From: Oxyruncus cristatus
Taxonomy: Eukaryota > Chordata > Aves > Passeriformes > Cotingidae
DNA: 64,000 nucleotides
NCBI GenBank assembly: GCA_013399855.1
Contig: VXAY01000770.1
Span: forward strand, 310,001-374,000
Direction of reading: 5' to 3'
In this document: one piece after another, positions 28,540 to 41,300 of the stretch
How positions within the stretch are numbered: the stretch's first letter is position 1
How the letters are laid out: each line of letters opens with the position of its first letter
Notes under the pieces: generated by a model
What the model saw: only the letters and a program-made list of their open reading frames with translations
Told to the model about the DNA's origin: nothing
Database searches by the model: none
Position numbers and translations under genes: made by a program

Positions 28540-28760
28540 TTCAGCGGTGGCGGTGAGAGAGGCAGCAAACCAGGCGAGCCTGCTGCCGGCCCCAGAGGTG
28601 TAATGGAAGGTGGCAGTGATGGATAGCCCACCTGCACATGCCTCGGAATACGATGCAAATCCATTAAGAAAGAAGCCGTGGTGGAGGGGTTTCCCTGCGT
28701 GCCTCGCACCAGGTGGATCAAAAGCAAAGCACTCGGCTCGCCCCTTCTGCTTCCAAACAT
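28540..28760. other. CpG-dense block with octamer site, function unknown
   Basis: Roughly a dozen CpG dinucleotides occur in about 220-260 bp, against a CpG-depleted background. The block also has an inverse octamer ATGCAAAT at 28653-28660. Minus-strand frames stay open through it (137 codons over 28485-28898), but two minus-strand frames are open together and neither resembles a known protein, which argues against coding. It could be a conserved regulatory element or a small unmethylated island. No promoter elements are evident. Confidence 0.3.
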
Positions 28761-31700
28761 TTTTAAGGCACACCAAAGTGCCACACTCTGGGACACTGTG
28801 ACCTCATGAGCTTTATAGAGGATTAGTGCATTTGCTGCTACATCCGCCCCACTGCTGGCAGGGTTGCACAAGAAGGAATAGTTCCATAACAATTCCATAA
28901 CCTTTTTGTGCCACCCAAGTAAACATTCAATTTTCTAGCTGTGCTTGTAAGAGACCCTGAGGTTCAAGAGCAGCTCATGGTGAGTATGAAGATAATCCAA
29001 GGACAGGATTGCAATTACAAGATAAGCCAAATCAAGGGCAAGAGAGCACTCTTCTCTCCAGAAGTCCCTGGCTCAGCCATGGTTTTTCTCCCCTATTACC
29101 CCTCAATTAGTTCTTTCCCCATACCCAACAAATCCCTGAGCCATTTCCTCTCCTTGGCCTCCAAGTTTGCGCAGGGTGTTCAATTAGTTCTTTCCACACA
29201 TCCATAATGTACATATGAAAAAACAAGTTATACAGCAAAAGGCAACTTCTGCTGTATCAGAGAGTATTGCAAAAATTAAACTCAAACTGCCATGTTTGAG
29301 CCATCTTACTCAACTACAAATTTTCTGAGTCCCTGTTCCACCTGCATTTAAAGAGGGAGATTTGCTTCTGATTGGATTATAACGTAAGTGAAAATTCATG
29401 CATATTAGTGATAAAATCCATTATTAGGAGTAGTGATGAATGTATAGTCATGGGGCATATTAGTAACAAATTCTTAAATGAAGATTATTTCTCCAAATGA
29501 AAAGGCAGAAATAATCCTCTCTAAACCTGCTTCATTTTTAAGACTTGCTGCCAACAGCTAGATCTGCTTGCTTCTGTTACTGATATACCATAAAACCTTA
29601 CAGCTTGTAATATCTCCTCTGTGTGTCGCATCACTTATCCAACAAAAAAAACCCCAAAACCCAGTAAGACTGAAAATTGGAAAGTCACCTGTGAAAAACT
29701 GGTGATCAGGGGAGGTCTCTGACATCTGGGGAAGGGTTGACATTCCCCCCACCCTTAGAGATGGGAGGGCATGGGGAAAACTGGGTGAGTCTGTTGGCAG
29801 CCATCCTCTTGGCATCCATCTCCAAGCAGTGAAGGACAAGGAAGAAATTGCATCAATATCAGGGTCATCACCAGCAACACACGTGCCAACTCTGAGCACA
29901 TCCTCTGCAAATCTGAAGGAGACATGACACCATAGAAGGTGGCAACCTAAGAAACATTTGGAAGCCCACACTAGACAGATCCTGATAAACCTGAGGATGA
30001 GTATCAGAAACCTAGTGAGGTCTCATAAGGCAAAGGCCAGTTTCAGCCTAGGGGTGCAGGCTAATACCATGCAGGGGCCCACAGAAGAGTCAGAGGGTTA
30101 CCATGGTCACCGACTTGTCTATTGGGCTCCCTATTCTGGTAGAGAGAAGGTAACAAGCTGCCCACATCTATCTTCGCAACAGGAAGAAGGACCCCATCCC
30201 TACATGCAGTGATGCTCCTTGAACCAGCATAAGTAGCCTGCTCTAGTGCTAGGGCTTCCTTGGAGTAGGAACCTGAGCTGGGTCATATCCAAAGGGCCAC
30301 TTCTGGTGGCATTTCTGTCATTCCACAGCCCAAAAACAGGTAAAGGCTTTAAACAGCAACTCTGCAAACTACTTATCTTACTTGCTCTAGGACTTAAGCT
30401 CTCTATCACAGCCAGGCAACAGAATGAATAAATTTGCCTTCTGTCAGGCAGTATCGAAGATATGAATAAAGCATTACAAGGCAATTTCATTAACATACAT
30501 CTTTGAACTGTGCTCTGCTTTCCCATCGCTAGACCCCAACCACAGCAGCAGAGAGAAAACTCCCTATTCAGCACACTGAGATCTTCTTTTGATGTTGACT
30601 AGAGATGGAAGAGATCATGCTCAGACTCTATGGATTATTGGTCAGTATATAAAAAACTCATGAAAGATGACTCCTGCCTGAAGATCGTGCACAGCAGTGC
30701 AGGATAAATAGCAGTGAGGTTTACAGCGATGAGCCACTGTGTCTTCTGACAATGCCCTGTCTAAGCAAAAACAAGTGAGATCCAGTGGCTCACTGCCAGC
30801 CCACTCCAGCCAAAGGACATGCCACACCAGTCATGTTATTACACTGATGAAGAGCTTATATAAAAATAGGGAAAACTGTCCATCACTTATTTCAATCTCT
30901 GTCTAAAACTATTTATTTCTGCTAGCTTTTGCTCCCTTTCTTCCTGACATTCCTTTTTCTTCCCCACCTCTTTTTTCTTTTAGCCAGCATTTCAGAAATG
31001 GTTACCAACTCACAGTCCATAGAGTCATACTCCTTAACAAGACTAAAGACTTAGTTCATGGTGTGCTCAGTTGAGCTCCAAGGTGGGATCCCAAAGATAG
31101 GAGTTAACCCAAATCAAGTGTTTTGAGCACACCAGTATCTTTTCTCCTGTTTTTTAGAACCTTATCCTGCAATAAAGTTCATCTAAAGCACCTACTCAAT
31201 ATAACAGAATCACTCACAGATGCAGCAGCCTCAGATACTTGTTTGTTATTTAGACCATGTTTCCTTAAGGTCTCAGTCCTACAAACACTCAAAGCATGTG
31301 AGCAATGCCCTTGACTTTTGGGAGCTACTCACATGTTTTAAGATGTGCAAATGCCTGGGAGCTGGCAGGAGCCAGACGTGCATAGGCATAGAGCAAGCTT
31401 TTTAAAGGGGAAAAAACTGTCCAGTTAATAAGTTACTTGTTAACTGATCCTCCAGTTTCAAACAGAACAACCTTAGTGAAAACAACATAGAAGAAAACAC
31501 GCATTTGGAGTCCAAGCCCTGTGGGATCCCCAGCATCTTCCCTTCCCAGTGACTTCCAAGGAGTCTATACGAGGTACCCAATCCAGTGTGGGCACTTTAT
31601 GCCAAATATGATCATCCTTTAATTTTCTCAATTACCTCAGCACTTGTCTAGAGCTCTATCATATTTCTGACAGTAAGTAATGCTTTTTCTGCACTAAATT

Positions 31701-31984
31701 CAGTTAGTTATTTTTCACAAAGGAATTGTTTTTAAAGACATCCCGCTATATCTTCACATTTTATTTGTGAGAGGAAAAGAACTTCTGACCTGGAATTGCA
31801 CTCAGAGAAATATCCGTAAGCATAAGAGAGAATATATTTTTCTAGTGTGAAGACTTTATTTTTCAGTGAATAGTTACATTGCATTTTATATGTGACCTTG
31901 TTAACATTTTCCATTTAACCACATCCAAAAATCATGGAGCGGGCTTCCTCAGAATCATTAGTGTTATACATATATGCAAACAAG
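28761..31984. other. Noncoding stretch, no gene recognised
   Basis: No gene is supported. The 137-codon minus-strand frame at 29558-29971 has no recognisable domain. Two related 16-mers beginning GCATATTAGT lie about 57 bp apart near 29.40 and 29.46 kb. The 29.7-30.2 kb part is slightly less AT-rich and could be an old retroelement I cannot name. Confidence 0.55.
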
Positions 31985-32019
<35 letters not shown>

Positions 32020-32025
32020 TATATA
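31985..32025 (+). repeat. Compound (AT)n(AC)n microsatellite
   Basis: Ten AT units (31985-32004) are followed directly by seven AC units (32005-32018) and then a short ATATATA run. Compound alternating purine-pyrimidine tracts like this are usually length-polymorphic and prone to Z-DNA or cruciform structure. Confidence 0.95.
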
Positions 32026-35000
32026 ATAAAAGCCAAAGTTTTCCTTGGTTTGTTTTATATATTTAATGTTTACATTCTCTTCCAATTTTCTTTTTATCGA
32101 AGCTGAATTCTCATAAATCACACAGTTCCTGGAATTTGGGGTTTAGGAATGCAAAACATCACAACACTGATTTTGAGAGGAAATAAAACTCCACCTGGAG
32201 CTAGGGGAATGTGCAGATATTCAGGATCTGAATATCAGACCCGATGCTTTGGTATGACAAAGTGCAGCTTACACAGTAATTCTGTACAAGTAAAAAAAGA
32301 CCTCATATGTAGTACCTTGGAAATAAATTTAAAATAAAAAAGCAGCCATTCTGCTTCATGGTTGCTTAAAGGCTTTATCATCCCAGCATCCAAACCCTTC
32401 CCCATACATGTTATGTTCCTTTGGAACTTTTCTCACTGTGAAATGACCATGTCCGCTCTAATTCTGCAGTGGCAGAATCAAAACCCACTCCCTTTTATAG
32501 GAGCCAGATTTGTGAGCACACAGCAAAGCAACCCTTCCATCTCTGACAGTCAATACTTCTCCCAATTTCTTGACTTTCATCAGCATCCCTCCTAAACCGC
32601 TACATTTCCCACGACAGTTTCACTTATCAGTAACAACTCAGGGAAAATTCCCTTCCATGGTAAATAGTCAACCCCGGTTTTAATGGCTGTTTTGACAAGC
32701 TGAAAGGTTTTCCTGAGCGAAGGGGGTGGTGGGAAAAACAGCCCCACCAGCACCCATTATCTAAAAATAAAAGCATACACCAGCCATTGGGGGAAATGAT
32801 AACAAAATGCTATTGAGATTAAAGCCATGAACTCGTTGAGATGCTGATTTACTGCCAGAAACCCATGCAAGAGCACAGTGCAGCATTATTCAGTCCTCTG
32901 CTGATCCTCTGAGCACACAGGGCAGCACCCGAGTGCCCGGCCAGCACAGCAGAGCCCTCCAGTACCTTCCAATTTTCATCATTTTACAGCAAACAGCTCT
33001 TTGTGTCCAACCTCTGCAAAGAGCAAGGACTCACCCCCCCAGATTCTCGGCTAATTCTCATTTCTTATCTGATCAGATGGATTTAACATACAAGACCCCG
33101 CACTGTCTATTATTAGTACCATCATTCTCCTATGTCCTCTGTTTCTCAAGGGAGGAGGTTTAATGCAAAACCTTTCTTACAGTTCCCATTTCTTATCCCT
33201 CACCCCCTCTCTGCAGCCCTGAGAACTATTTTGATGAAGGAAGAAAAATATATCTATGTCTTTCAACAAAACCCTACAATTTTCTTCAAAAGCAACTCCC
33301 CCAATTTTTTTGCTTGCTTTTAGTAATTTACTTCTTATTTGGATAAAAATCTAAAAAATATCTATTTACACTAGAAATTAAGTTTTTGAAGAAAAGTAAA
33401 CTTAAAGAAACAAAAGCAGCTCTGCCATGTGGCATGTGATAAGCAGCATTAATCCTCCATGCTGGCACAGCAGCATTCCTGCAGCCCAGCAGAAACACTG
33501 CCAAAGGAGGGCCCAAATGTTACCCATCACATAGCACAGGGACAAGGCATCCTTGTAACTCTAATGGGGCAACACAGCAGCACCAGGTGCAGCTGAAAAA
33601 TAATTAAGAAAGTGTGGTCCTTTAGCAGAAAACCTTTGTTAAGTTTCCTTTGTCAGAAAGGATAGGATTTTCTAGTTGTGGTTTTTGTTGTCCATCATGG
33701 CACCTCCTTGGCAGGGTGATAAGGATGATGAAGTGACTGCCCAAACTCTTTTGTTCCCATCACCTGAAGGACCAAGAACTCTCATTCCTTCAATTAAGTA
33801 AAATGCCACTTAAGGATAATAAGATCTTACTAGAGCGCAGAGTTTCAGTGCCTGATTGCCAAGTATAAAAATACAATATTCAGCCTTAAATAGCCAATCT
33901 CTATTTGTAAAAAGCATTGCCAACAATAACCATAAGCTTTTGTTTTTAGAGCAAGCATTATTTGTCGTAATTGTGTCTCAAGCTGGTACAATTTCATAAA
34001 CAAAGCGATCTCACACAGAGCTAGGAATAACACTTTTTTTTTGTTCCTCATGAAAACAGAGTGAAGAATTGGAAACAACTTCCGAGGGGTAAACTAAACT
34101 AAGATAACAGAAAGATGATGGAATGGTAAAATTCCGGCATTTAAATTGAACACCTTTTTTTGGGAGTTAGACAAAAGGCTCCAGTAACAAACCTTAGGAG
34201 GATTAGAGTTGTGTTTGCTGGGGGGGGGAGTCAGGGCTTCTGTAAGACCTAAGCAATGGCACAGTCGCATAAACTGTTCAAAAAGAAGTAAAATAAATTT
34301 GCAGCGATAAAGACAGGGCAGAAGAACTTGTCTATCAGTGGTATACTTAGTCTACCCATACATTTGAAGGTTGAAACCACAATTGGAGTCTAAGGACCAC
34401 AAAGTAGCAGTGTGCAGGTCTCCCTCGCTTCTTCTGCAGCCCCATTTATTCTCCTTCATCCTAATTTTTTGTTTATCTGCTAGAGATAAGGGATTAGCAC
34501 GTGTGTCATTTTCTGATGACTGGAAAAGCTGGGGTATCACTCCCTGTGGTCCCAGAGCCACTGGCAAGGCAGGGTGTTGCTCTGACTACTTGGCAACAGG
34601 GCTAGTACCCAAGGGACTCTGATCTGCCTTAGTGCCATGGTGACAGGACCTGGCATGGCCAAAAGACCATTCCGAACAGCTGCTGTGCAGAGAGGAGCAC
34701 AGGCTGTCCCTCCCTAACTCAGACAAAGAGAACCCTGTATGGACCAGTACTATACAATCCAACAAGCTTTTCTGCTCTTCTTCAACACCTATTTTCCATT
34801 TAGCTACTTAATAAAAATAAAGGAGGTGACATTGCACACGAAGTCCTTTAGCTGCTTACCAAGTCCCCAAAGGGACAGGTATTTCTCCAAGCATCTTTAA
34901 AGTAATGTTAATTACATTATACAGACCAGAAAATATACATAGGGGACAACAGTGTATCTTTCAATTAAGCAGTATTATTGCTTCCACTGTCTCTTATTCT

Positions 35001-35683
35001 CATCAGAGGATCAGGAAGCAAGGTACCTTTACACCTTGTCAAGCCTGTCCCACTGCTGTGCTGCAGCAGATGAGCCTATGGGTCTGAGCCCCTCCAGGAG
35101 CCTGTCCCTACCTGACACTAGGCACTGACCTTTACGTTGCTATTTTAAAGGAATTATTCTCTCAGACAAAAAAACACTCATAACATGACATCTTAAAAAT
35201 GTTTCCTGGGAATGGTTTACTGTAATGGGGACAATCTTTCATCCAGTGCCCCTCACCTATCAACACTCATGGACCCACACACCTTAACAAAACACTCACC
35301 AAGTCCACATTTAACATCCCCTCTGCTCTTTGCTGAGGTCACCAGTTCTCACTCAGCTCATAGTGCCTTTAAATCATAAACATATTTACTTATCTGGCAT
35401 TAAGTTGTAAGCAAAACTTAAAAGGATGTTGAACACAATTCGTAACTAAATACTGTAAATCCCACAGTGAACCTAGGCAGTCATATATGAATTATACAAG
35501 ATCATGAAAATTAATTTATCCATGCACATATGCAAAATTTTTCAGAGATTACTCTTGTAATTCCTTTTTCAAACTAAACAGTATCTCTTATCTATCATGG
35601 TTGCTTTAAATTTAGTAAATCAAATGCCTGCAACAGACTATAAGGATGGGTTATAAAACCAAAATGGGGTAAATTTTACTTGG
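32026..35683. other. Noncoding stretch, no gene recognised
   Basis: No gene is supported. The only candidate signal is the GATA/MEF2-like cluster at 32757-32802. Poly-G (about nine G near 34.2 kb) and ordinary AT-rich sequence make up the rest. Confidence 0.6.
32757..32802 (+). promoter_or_regulatory. GATA-MEF2-GATA motif cluster (candidate)
   Basis: TTATCT (inverse GATA site, 32757-32762) overlaps a consensus MEF2 site CTAAAAATAA (32761-32770), and TGATAA follows at 32797-32802. GATA plus MEF2 is a familiar pairing in cardiac and muscle enhancers. No conservation or activity can be shown here. Confidence 0.25.
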
Positions 35684-35782
35684 GAAAAAAAACCCCAAAA
35701 ATAAAACAAACAAACAAACAAAAAAACCCAACAAAAAAACCCACAAAAAAAACCCCACAAAAAAACCCCAAACCCCAAACCC
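35684..35782 (+). repeat. A/C-only low-complexity tract with telomere-like units
   Basis: About 98 bp are made almost wholly of A and C on the plus strand, with one T and no G after the start. It moves from AAAC repeats into AAAAAAACCC units and ends in CCCCAAACCCCAAACCC. The minus strand therefore has four or more G3-G4 runs separated by T-rich spacers, resembling a degenerate TTTGGGG telomere-type repeat. The hydrophobic minus-strand open frame here (mostly G, F, L, V) is a by-product of the tract. Confidence 0.9.
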
Positions 35783-38184
35783 AGAATACTTTTCTAGTTT
35801 CACTGTAATTTCTAAGCTTTCACAGTAGAGCCTAGTCCAGCTCCATAGTGAGCAGAGATGACGGAGAGGTTCTGCTGCATAGCAGTGCTCTGGACAGCAG
35901 AGGAGGGATGGATCCTGGTCACCAGGTACCAGCAGCAGCAAGTCCTTTTGCAGCACATGCCTACATGCAGAAAGACTTTTCTGATCCATGGCACTTACAG
36001 CTCACACACAGGAAAACAAAGCCGAGGGAAAGCACTGTACAACCACTACTCCACAGAGACCTTGTGCAGGGAGCCCTGGGGGCTCCTCCATCCCCCCAGG
36101 GCACATGGGTGCAACCAGGAGGTTCTGTAAGGGTACAGTGATAGTGGGGCTTGGAAAGGTCAGGTGATACCCAGGTGCAAAGATATCAACATATGGGGGC
36201 ATTTTAAATACCCTTAAGCATCTTGCCTGGCCTCCTCCAACACTGAAGTTCTCCTATGAGTCCAGTGCCACATTCACTAACACTTGGCAAGTGTCTGGGC
36301 CACCTTGAAGTGTCTTGTAGGCATCAGAAGCTTGTTTTAGCCTTTTTAGTCTCTCCACACTCAAAACCAAGACTTGGCCAGGGATGCTCCAAATCTCTGC
36401 TATCTATAGCAGTTGTAGGAAGCAGGAAAAGGGCTTGTTTTAATAGTGTACTCCTTGCAAGGGGTCAAGCCACTCCTTAACTCTATTTCAACTTCTCCCC
36501 TCCATATGCTGCAGTAACACACAGCAGTACAAGAACACTCCTTGGTGATTCAGCTCTTCCACACTGAGAAGCTTGAAAAATTGCTCTCCGTGCTATTTAT
36601 TTGAAACAGTTTTAGACTGAATTACAGACACAACAGGGTAGTGAGTTCAAGTTAACCATCCTATTAAAAAGTCTGCAACAACAAAGAACCAAACACAATT
36701 ATCACAACCATGCTTGAGCTGAGCAGAATAAGCACTCTTCTTTCCAGGTAAAACACTGTTTACCCTCCTTATTCAATGTGTGTTTATGTAACCAATTTTG
36801 TAGGAGTAACTACAGACAGTTCTGCAGACCAAGGTGACAGACACTGTAGGATTGATGATAAGAGGCACCAAAAAGTGTGTCATGGTCAACAAATCCAAAT
36901 CCGAATCTGACCCAGGCCCAAGGGAATCAAATGATTTTAAAAAAACCCAAACAACCAAACTTCTTCTAAGCCAGCCTACCTCACAGGACTGTCTGTGCAC
37001 AGATGGAAGAGTGCACGTGCAATAGTTAATTTAACTTAGGGTCACAGCATGCTCAAATGAACATGTTTCTGCTCCACAGAGAGATTGCTCAGACTGGTAT
37101 TGTCACAGCACACTGTTCTTCAACTGGCGGGAATATCTGGAAAACATGCAGCATGCATGTTCAACGTTCAGTGGAAATAGTAAAACAAATTATTACCAGT
37201 AGAAGTTAATTTACATTTTTATATTTCAAAAGATAATGCTAGCTCATTTATCTTCCTACTAATAAAAAGGGAATCAAGGTTGCACTTAAATTGGTTACTG
37301 TCTCTCACTGGCTCTGCACAATAAAGCCTGAAGTAGTACACAGAGCAACCTCTGTCAGAACTAATTGACAGCAAGAAGCAAGGCAACAAAGGAGATGCTG
37401 TAATGCAAGCTGGTGCTCCAACTTTTCTCCTCTCTTGCAATATGCATGCGTAGTTTGGGGGCAGCAGAGCCTGTTGCTGCAAGACAAATTCAGAGTTAAA
37501 AGGATATGGCAGCCCTCCACACTGTAGTCTGATTGCATTAGACTGAGCACAACACAAGAAATAAATATTTAGACAGGGTAGATGGCACCCTGAACACATC
37601 CAAGTGTTAGTTCTAATCTCCAGCAAGTGAAAAGCACACTCCTTTTCCTGTGCTCACGTGAAGCTCACCACCTCTCACTGTCTCATCCAGATGGTGTGCG
37701 GGCAGAGCTCTTCTGCTTTGTTCCTAGACAGCTAAAAACCACACCAATCTGCCATGTTATTTCTGTCTCTCTCTGTACTGGCTCATCTGTCACTGCCCGT
37801 ACATCTACTGCTGTACACGCTTCTTTGCGGCTGCTGTTTACAGTTAGAAAGGAAGGACAAAAAAAATCTCCAGGCTCTGCATTACAATCGAGCTTCAGCT
37901 GCACAGTAGGTAATTAAGAAATCTGGGAGCTTGCAACTTCCCAGGAGGTAGTGGACTTAATTAAAATTAAAGCAGTTCATTTGAAGAGAGTGGTGTGACC
38001 CTCTTTCTGCCAGACTTCAGGCCCATGGAAACCCCTCACTGGTGGCTATGTAAGCTCTGAGTATTAGGATAAATGTTTTCATATGCAAATCGAGCAGCAT
38101 TCCTCAGTGCCCTGCCTACAGAGCTGCTTTATTGCTTCTCCCACACAGTTGTGCCCAGCAAACAACAAAAGGCAACCTGTGTTT
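35783..38184. other. Noncoding stretch, no gene recognised
   Basis: No gene is supported. Open frames up to 135 codons exist on both strands (for example 37219-37626 minus) but overlap one another, lack domains, and are not bounded by good splice sites. Confidence 0.6.
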
Positions 38185-38335
38185 ATAGGGCACTGGCCTG
38201 ACATTCAAGAAATCTGTGCTCAAAATACTCCACTGTGCCAAATGTCAGCAATGTGATGTGGACAGGTCAAGCACTGCTCTGTCCCACAGTTCCCCCACCA
38301 GGAAAAATGGAAACAATTCATACTTCTCTCCCACT
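38185..38335 (+). repeat. Ancient MIR-family SINE, sense orientation
   Basis: Blocks in the right order match the MIR consensus as remembered. GGGCACTGGCCTG and ATTCAAGAAATCTGTGCTCA correspond to the 5' part (GGCACTGGACTGGGAGTCAGGAGACCTGGGTTC). TGCCA and GGTCAAG follow. CTCTGTCCCACAGTT, CCCCACCA and AAAATGGAAACAA then correspond to the diagnostic CTCTGTGCCTCAGTTTCCCCATCTG...AAAATGGGGATAA core. Identity is modest, as expected for an amniote-age SINE. The 3' end fades after about 38335. Confidence 0.65.
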
Positions 38336-41300
38336 TAACTCACACAAAAACATGAAGTTTTCAGAACAGGAATGGACTCTAATTACAGAGAAGTACAGCA
38401 GCAGAAGATGCAGGTGCCCTATCCACACTGTCAGTGCCATCTCACACAATGGAAAGAGAAGATAAACACTGGCCCAGGTGCTACATCCTCCCCCTCCTGC
38501 TTCTTGGGCTGCCCTCAAACCAATTCACACTGTGTGCGTCTGGTCAGTGCAACCCGCAGTCCCAGCCCTGTCTGGCCTTGGCAGTCCAGCACGGGGGCTT
38601 TGCTGAGTGGGATGCAGGGAATAGCAGTCCCCTCTGTGCTGGAGCATTTGACCCAATTACAGCTGCCGACAGAATGAGAGAAGAGAAAGTTAAGCTGCAA
38701 TTTGTGACAGCAGAGGTTCTGCCGGATTCAAACTAATTGCCCACCATTAGCTATAATTGGTGCACATCCTCCAACGCAGGCTAAGCCTGTATTTGTTTTA
38801 GAAGAAGCAACCATAGCTTCAGGGAGTGAAGTAACAACAAGCACATCCCTTATAGTAGTATCAGTCAGGGCAAGCACAGTGTCCCTCAAGGATGCTACAT
38901 CAGTGCCAGCCACATTCCTCCTCTGCTCAACCTGCAAGAGGGCTTCATCACCCACAGCAGAAGATGAAGCAGTAAGTTGTACTTCCTAAAAATACCAACT
39001 GTGATAGGGAACCAAACAGGTAAAGAGCTAAACATATTATCCAGCAATGCAGGTAAAGCCCAGAACAGTTATGGCAGCGGATTGCCTAGGAAAGCATCAG
39101 AAAATGAGGTCAAATGACCAAATGACATTTTGTGCTGCAGGGTGTATTAAGAAGACGTGATCAAAAAAAATCACAAGCTGTAAAGGAGAGTAACAAGGCA
39201 CGTGGGCAAGGATTTTCACAGGGTATCCTGCCTGCTTGAACATGACACAGCCTGCAATGGAAGTTGACAGTACAAAAGGAGGAAAAATTATCAGTGATAC
39301 AACCTCTAGTTGTGGCTGTCCAGATCCTGTTCTGACACCTGAAAAAGCACTGGCCCACAACAGTGAACCAAGACAACTTTATTGCTCTTTCAAGGTAATT
39401 ACTATTGGTTGGCTGTTCTTTCTTCAATACACGTAATTCCATTTGAGCTGTCCAAGTTTCCATTTGCAGTCTCCCAGCCTCTCTAGCACCACCCCATCAC
39501 AGCTTAGCTAGAACAGGGTCATCTGAAAAAACATGACAAAACAACAGGATCAGACAGTGTTGGAAACACTGGAATGAAACACCCAGCATCCATAACAGTT
39601 TCTTCTGTGTAGCTTTTGAACATCACTCAACTTCCCTTGAAACCGTTTAAGCATTCTTGCAGTTCAGCTACTGCTATGCAAAGGTGCCAAGACCTATAGT
39701 GGAAAGCAGAAAATACTTGGAAAACAGGACAGTAAAGTTTAACTTCGGCGCATCAAGAAACAAAAATAAAAAGCCCAACAAACACCAACAAGATTTGGAA
39801 ATGTGAAGGAAAATTGCACACAGAAGCAGAGTCTTCTCCCAAATTAACAGTGCTGCTTCTGGCATCATGTAGAGTGGACTGCAAAAACCCACCAATGCAT
39901 CTCCCTTCCCAGTAGCTTCAGCACAACGTTTGACTTTTGGGTAACCCAATAAATTCTGTCCTGCCTGGTCCAAAAATGCTTTTGTAAGCATTTGAGACAG
40001 GTAGCAAGGATTCTCTGGTTTGACCCGCTATGGTGTTCTTACTCCCCTCAACTTAAGCACAGCCAATTGGCAGCACCAGTGCACATCCAAGTGGTAAGGA
40101 GTCTTCAGACAGTCATTACTTCTGAGGGACGTGCCTTCTGTGCGCCATTATGCAAGTCAGTAAACTAAATTCTCACTAGGAAAATAGAAAGTTTCCTTCT
40201 CTTTGCCAACAAAGTACAGCTAATTGCTTGAGTTACCAGGAATCAAGAGATTCCACATATCCAGTTTAAGTGCCTTAAATACACAAGAACACATCGGAGG
40301 TTGTGCATAAACGCAATAGTGAAAGAACAAAAGAAAAATGGCTAATTTATTCTACTGAAATCATTCAAGTTAAGCAGGTAGCTGCCAATTGCTCTGTTTA
40401 AAAAGCCCCTATTAAAAGATGCAGTTTTTCATGTGAAGTATTTTGATTGTGACTATGCACACTGGTACCTGAATTACTGCAAAGATGAAACGATTGATTT
40501 TGCCAATGTCTGCATGCAAGAAAAAAAACCTTAGGTGGTCTTCTTTTCAGTCTATTCCTACTCAACTAAGCACTACACAAGTGTTTCAGAACACTGAAGT
40601 CCTCTTCAGTCTTAATTAAACCTTTTATTCGGTGAAGTTCCCAAGATGTTTGGTTAGAACAGTTCTCCTGCATTGTGTTCTGCTTTTGAAGGGTTGCACA
40701 AGACACTGTCTGAGAAAATCTCCCAGTGGCCTTGCAAGTCACAACAAGTGATGGGATGTCACTTCATAGTGGCGACAGTTCAATCCCACATTTTCATACG
40801 CTTTACCTCAAGCAGGGTGTTTTCATGCTGTTGTTTTCCCTTACCGACTGAGGTTGGACAAAGTCCAAATCACAAAGCAAGTTGTCTGACTAGGCCACAT
40901 CTTCCATTTCAGTCTCAAAGCAGTTCATATAAAGCAAATTTGACAAAATTACAATGGGAAATCTGAAATTCATCCCCCCAGGCACATCACAGATGCAAGG
41001 ATGAATTTCTGACAAAACAGTCCAGTTCTGCCTTATGTGTGGCTGTAGATTTCAATAGCTTTCTGCACAACTGCTGTGGGGTTGCTGGAGCAGGAGATTT
41101 TGAAGCTACCAAGCCAGAGGGAAGTCTGGATGAGTACCTCAGCAAAAGGCAAGGACTTATTTCTTGCCTAAGGCCCACTCAAGCCCTCTAGCTGCCTTGT
41201 TCGTCCAGCTTTTTGCCTCCTCTGAGGCACTTGAGGCAGTATGTCCCCCCCATGGAGCTACACGTGTAATAAAGAGCAAGAGACAAATTACTAACCAGCA

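Noticed and set aside
28485..28898. 137-codon minus-strand frame as a gene
   Set aside because: A second minus-strand frame and plus-strand frames are open over the same CpG-rich block, so openness reflects base composition. The block is kept only as a possible regulatory element.
31915..32121. Open frames on both strands across the AT/AC microsatellite
   Set aside because: Alternating YI and HT codons come directly from the dinucleotide repeat, so there is no gene.
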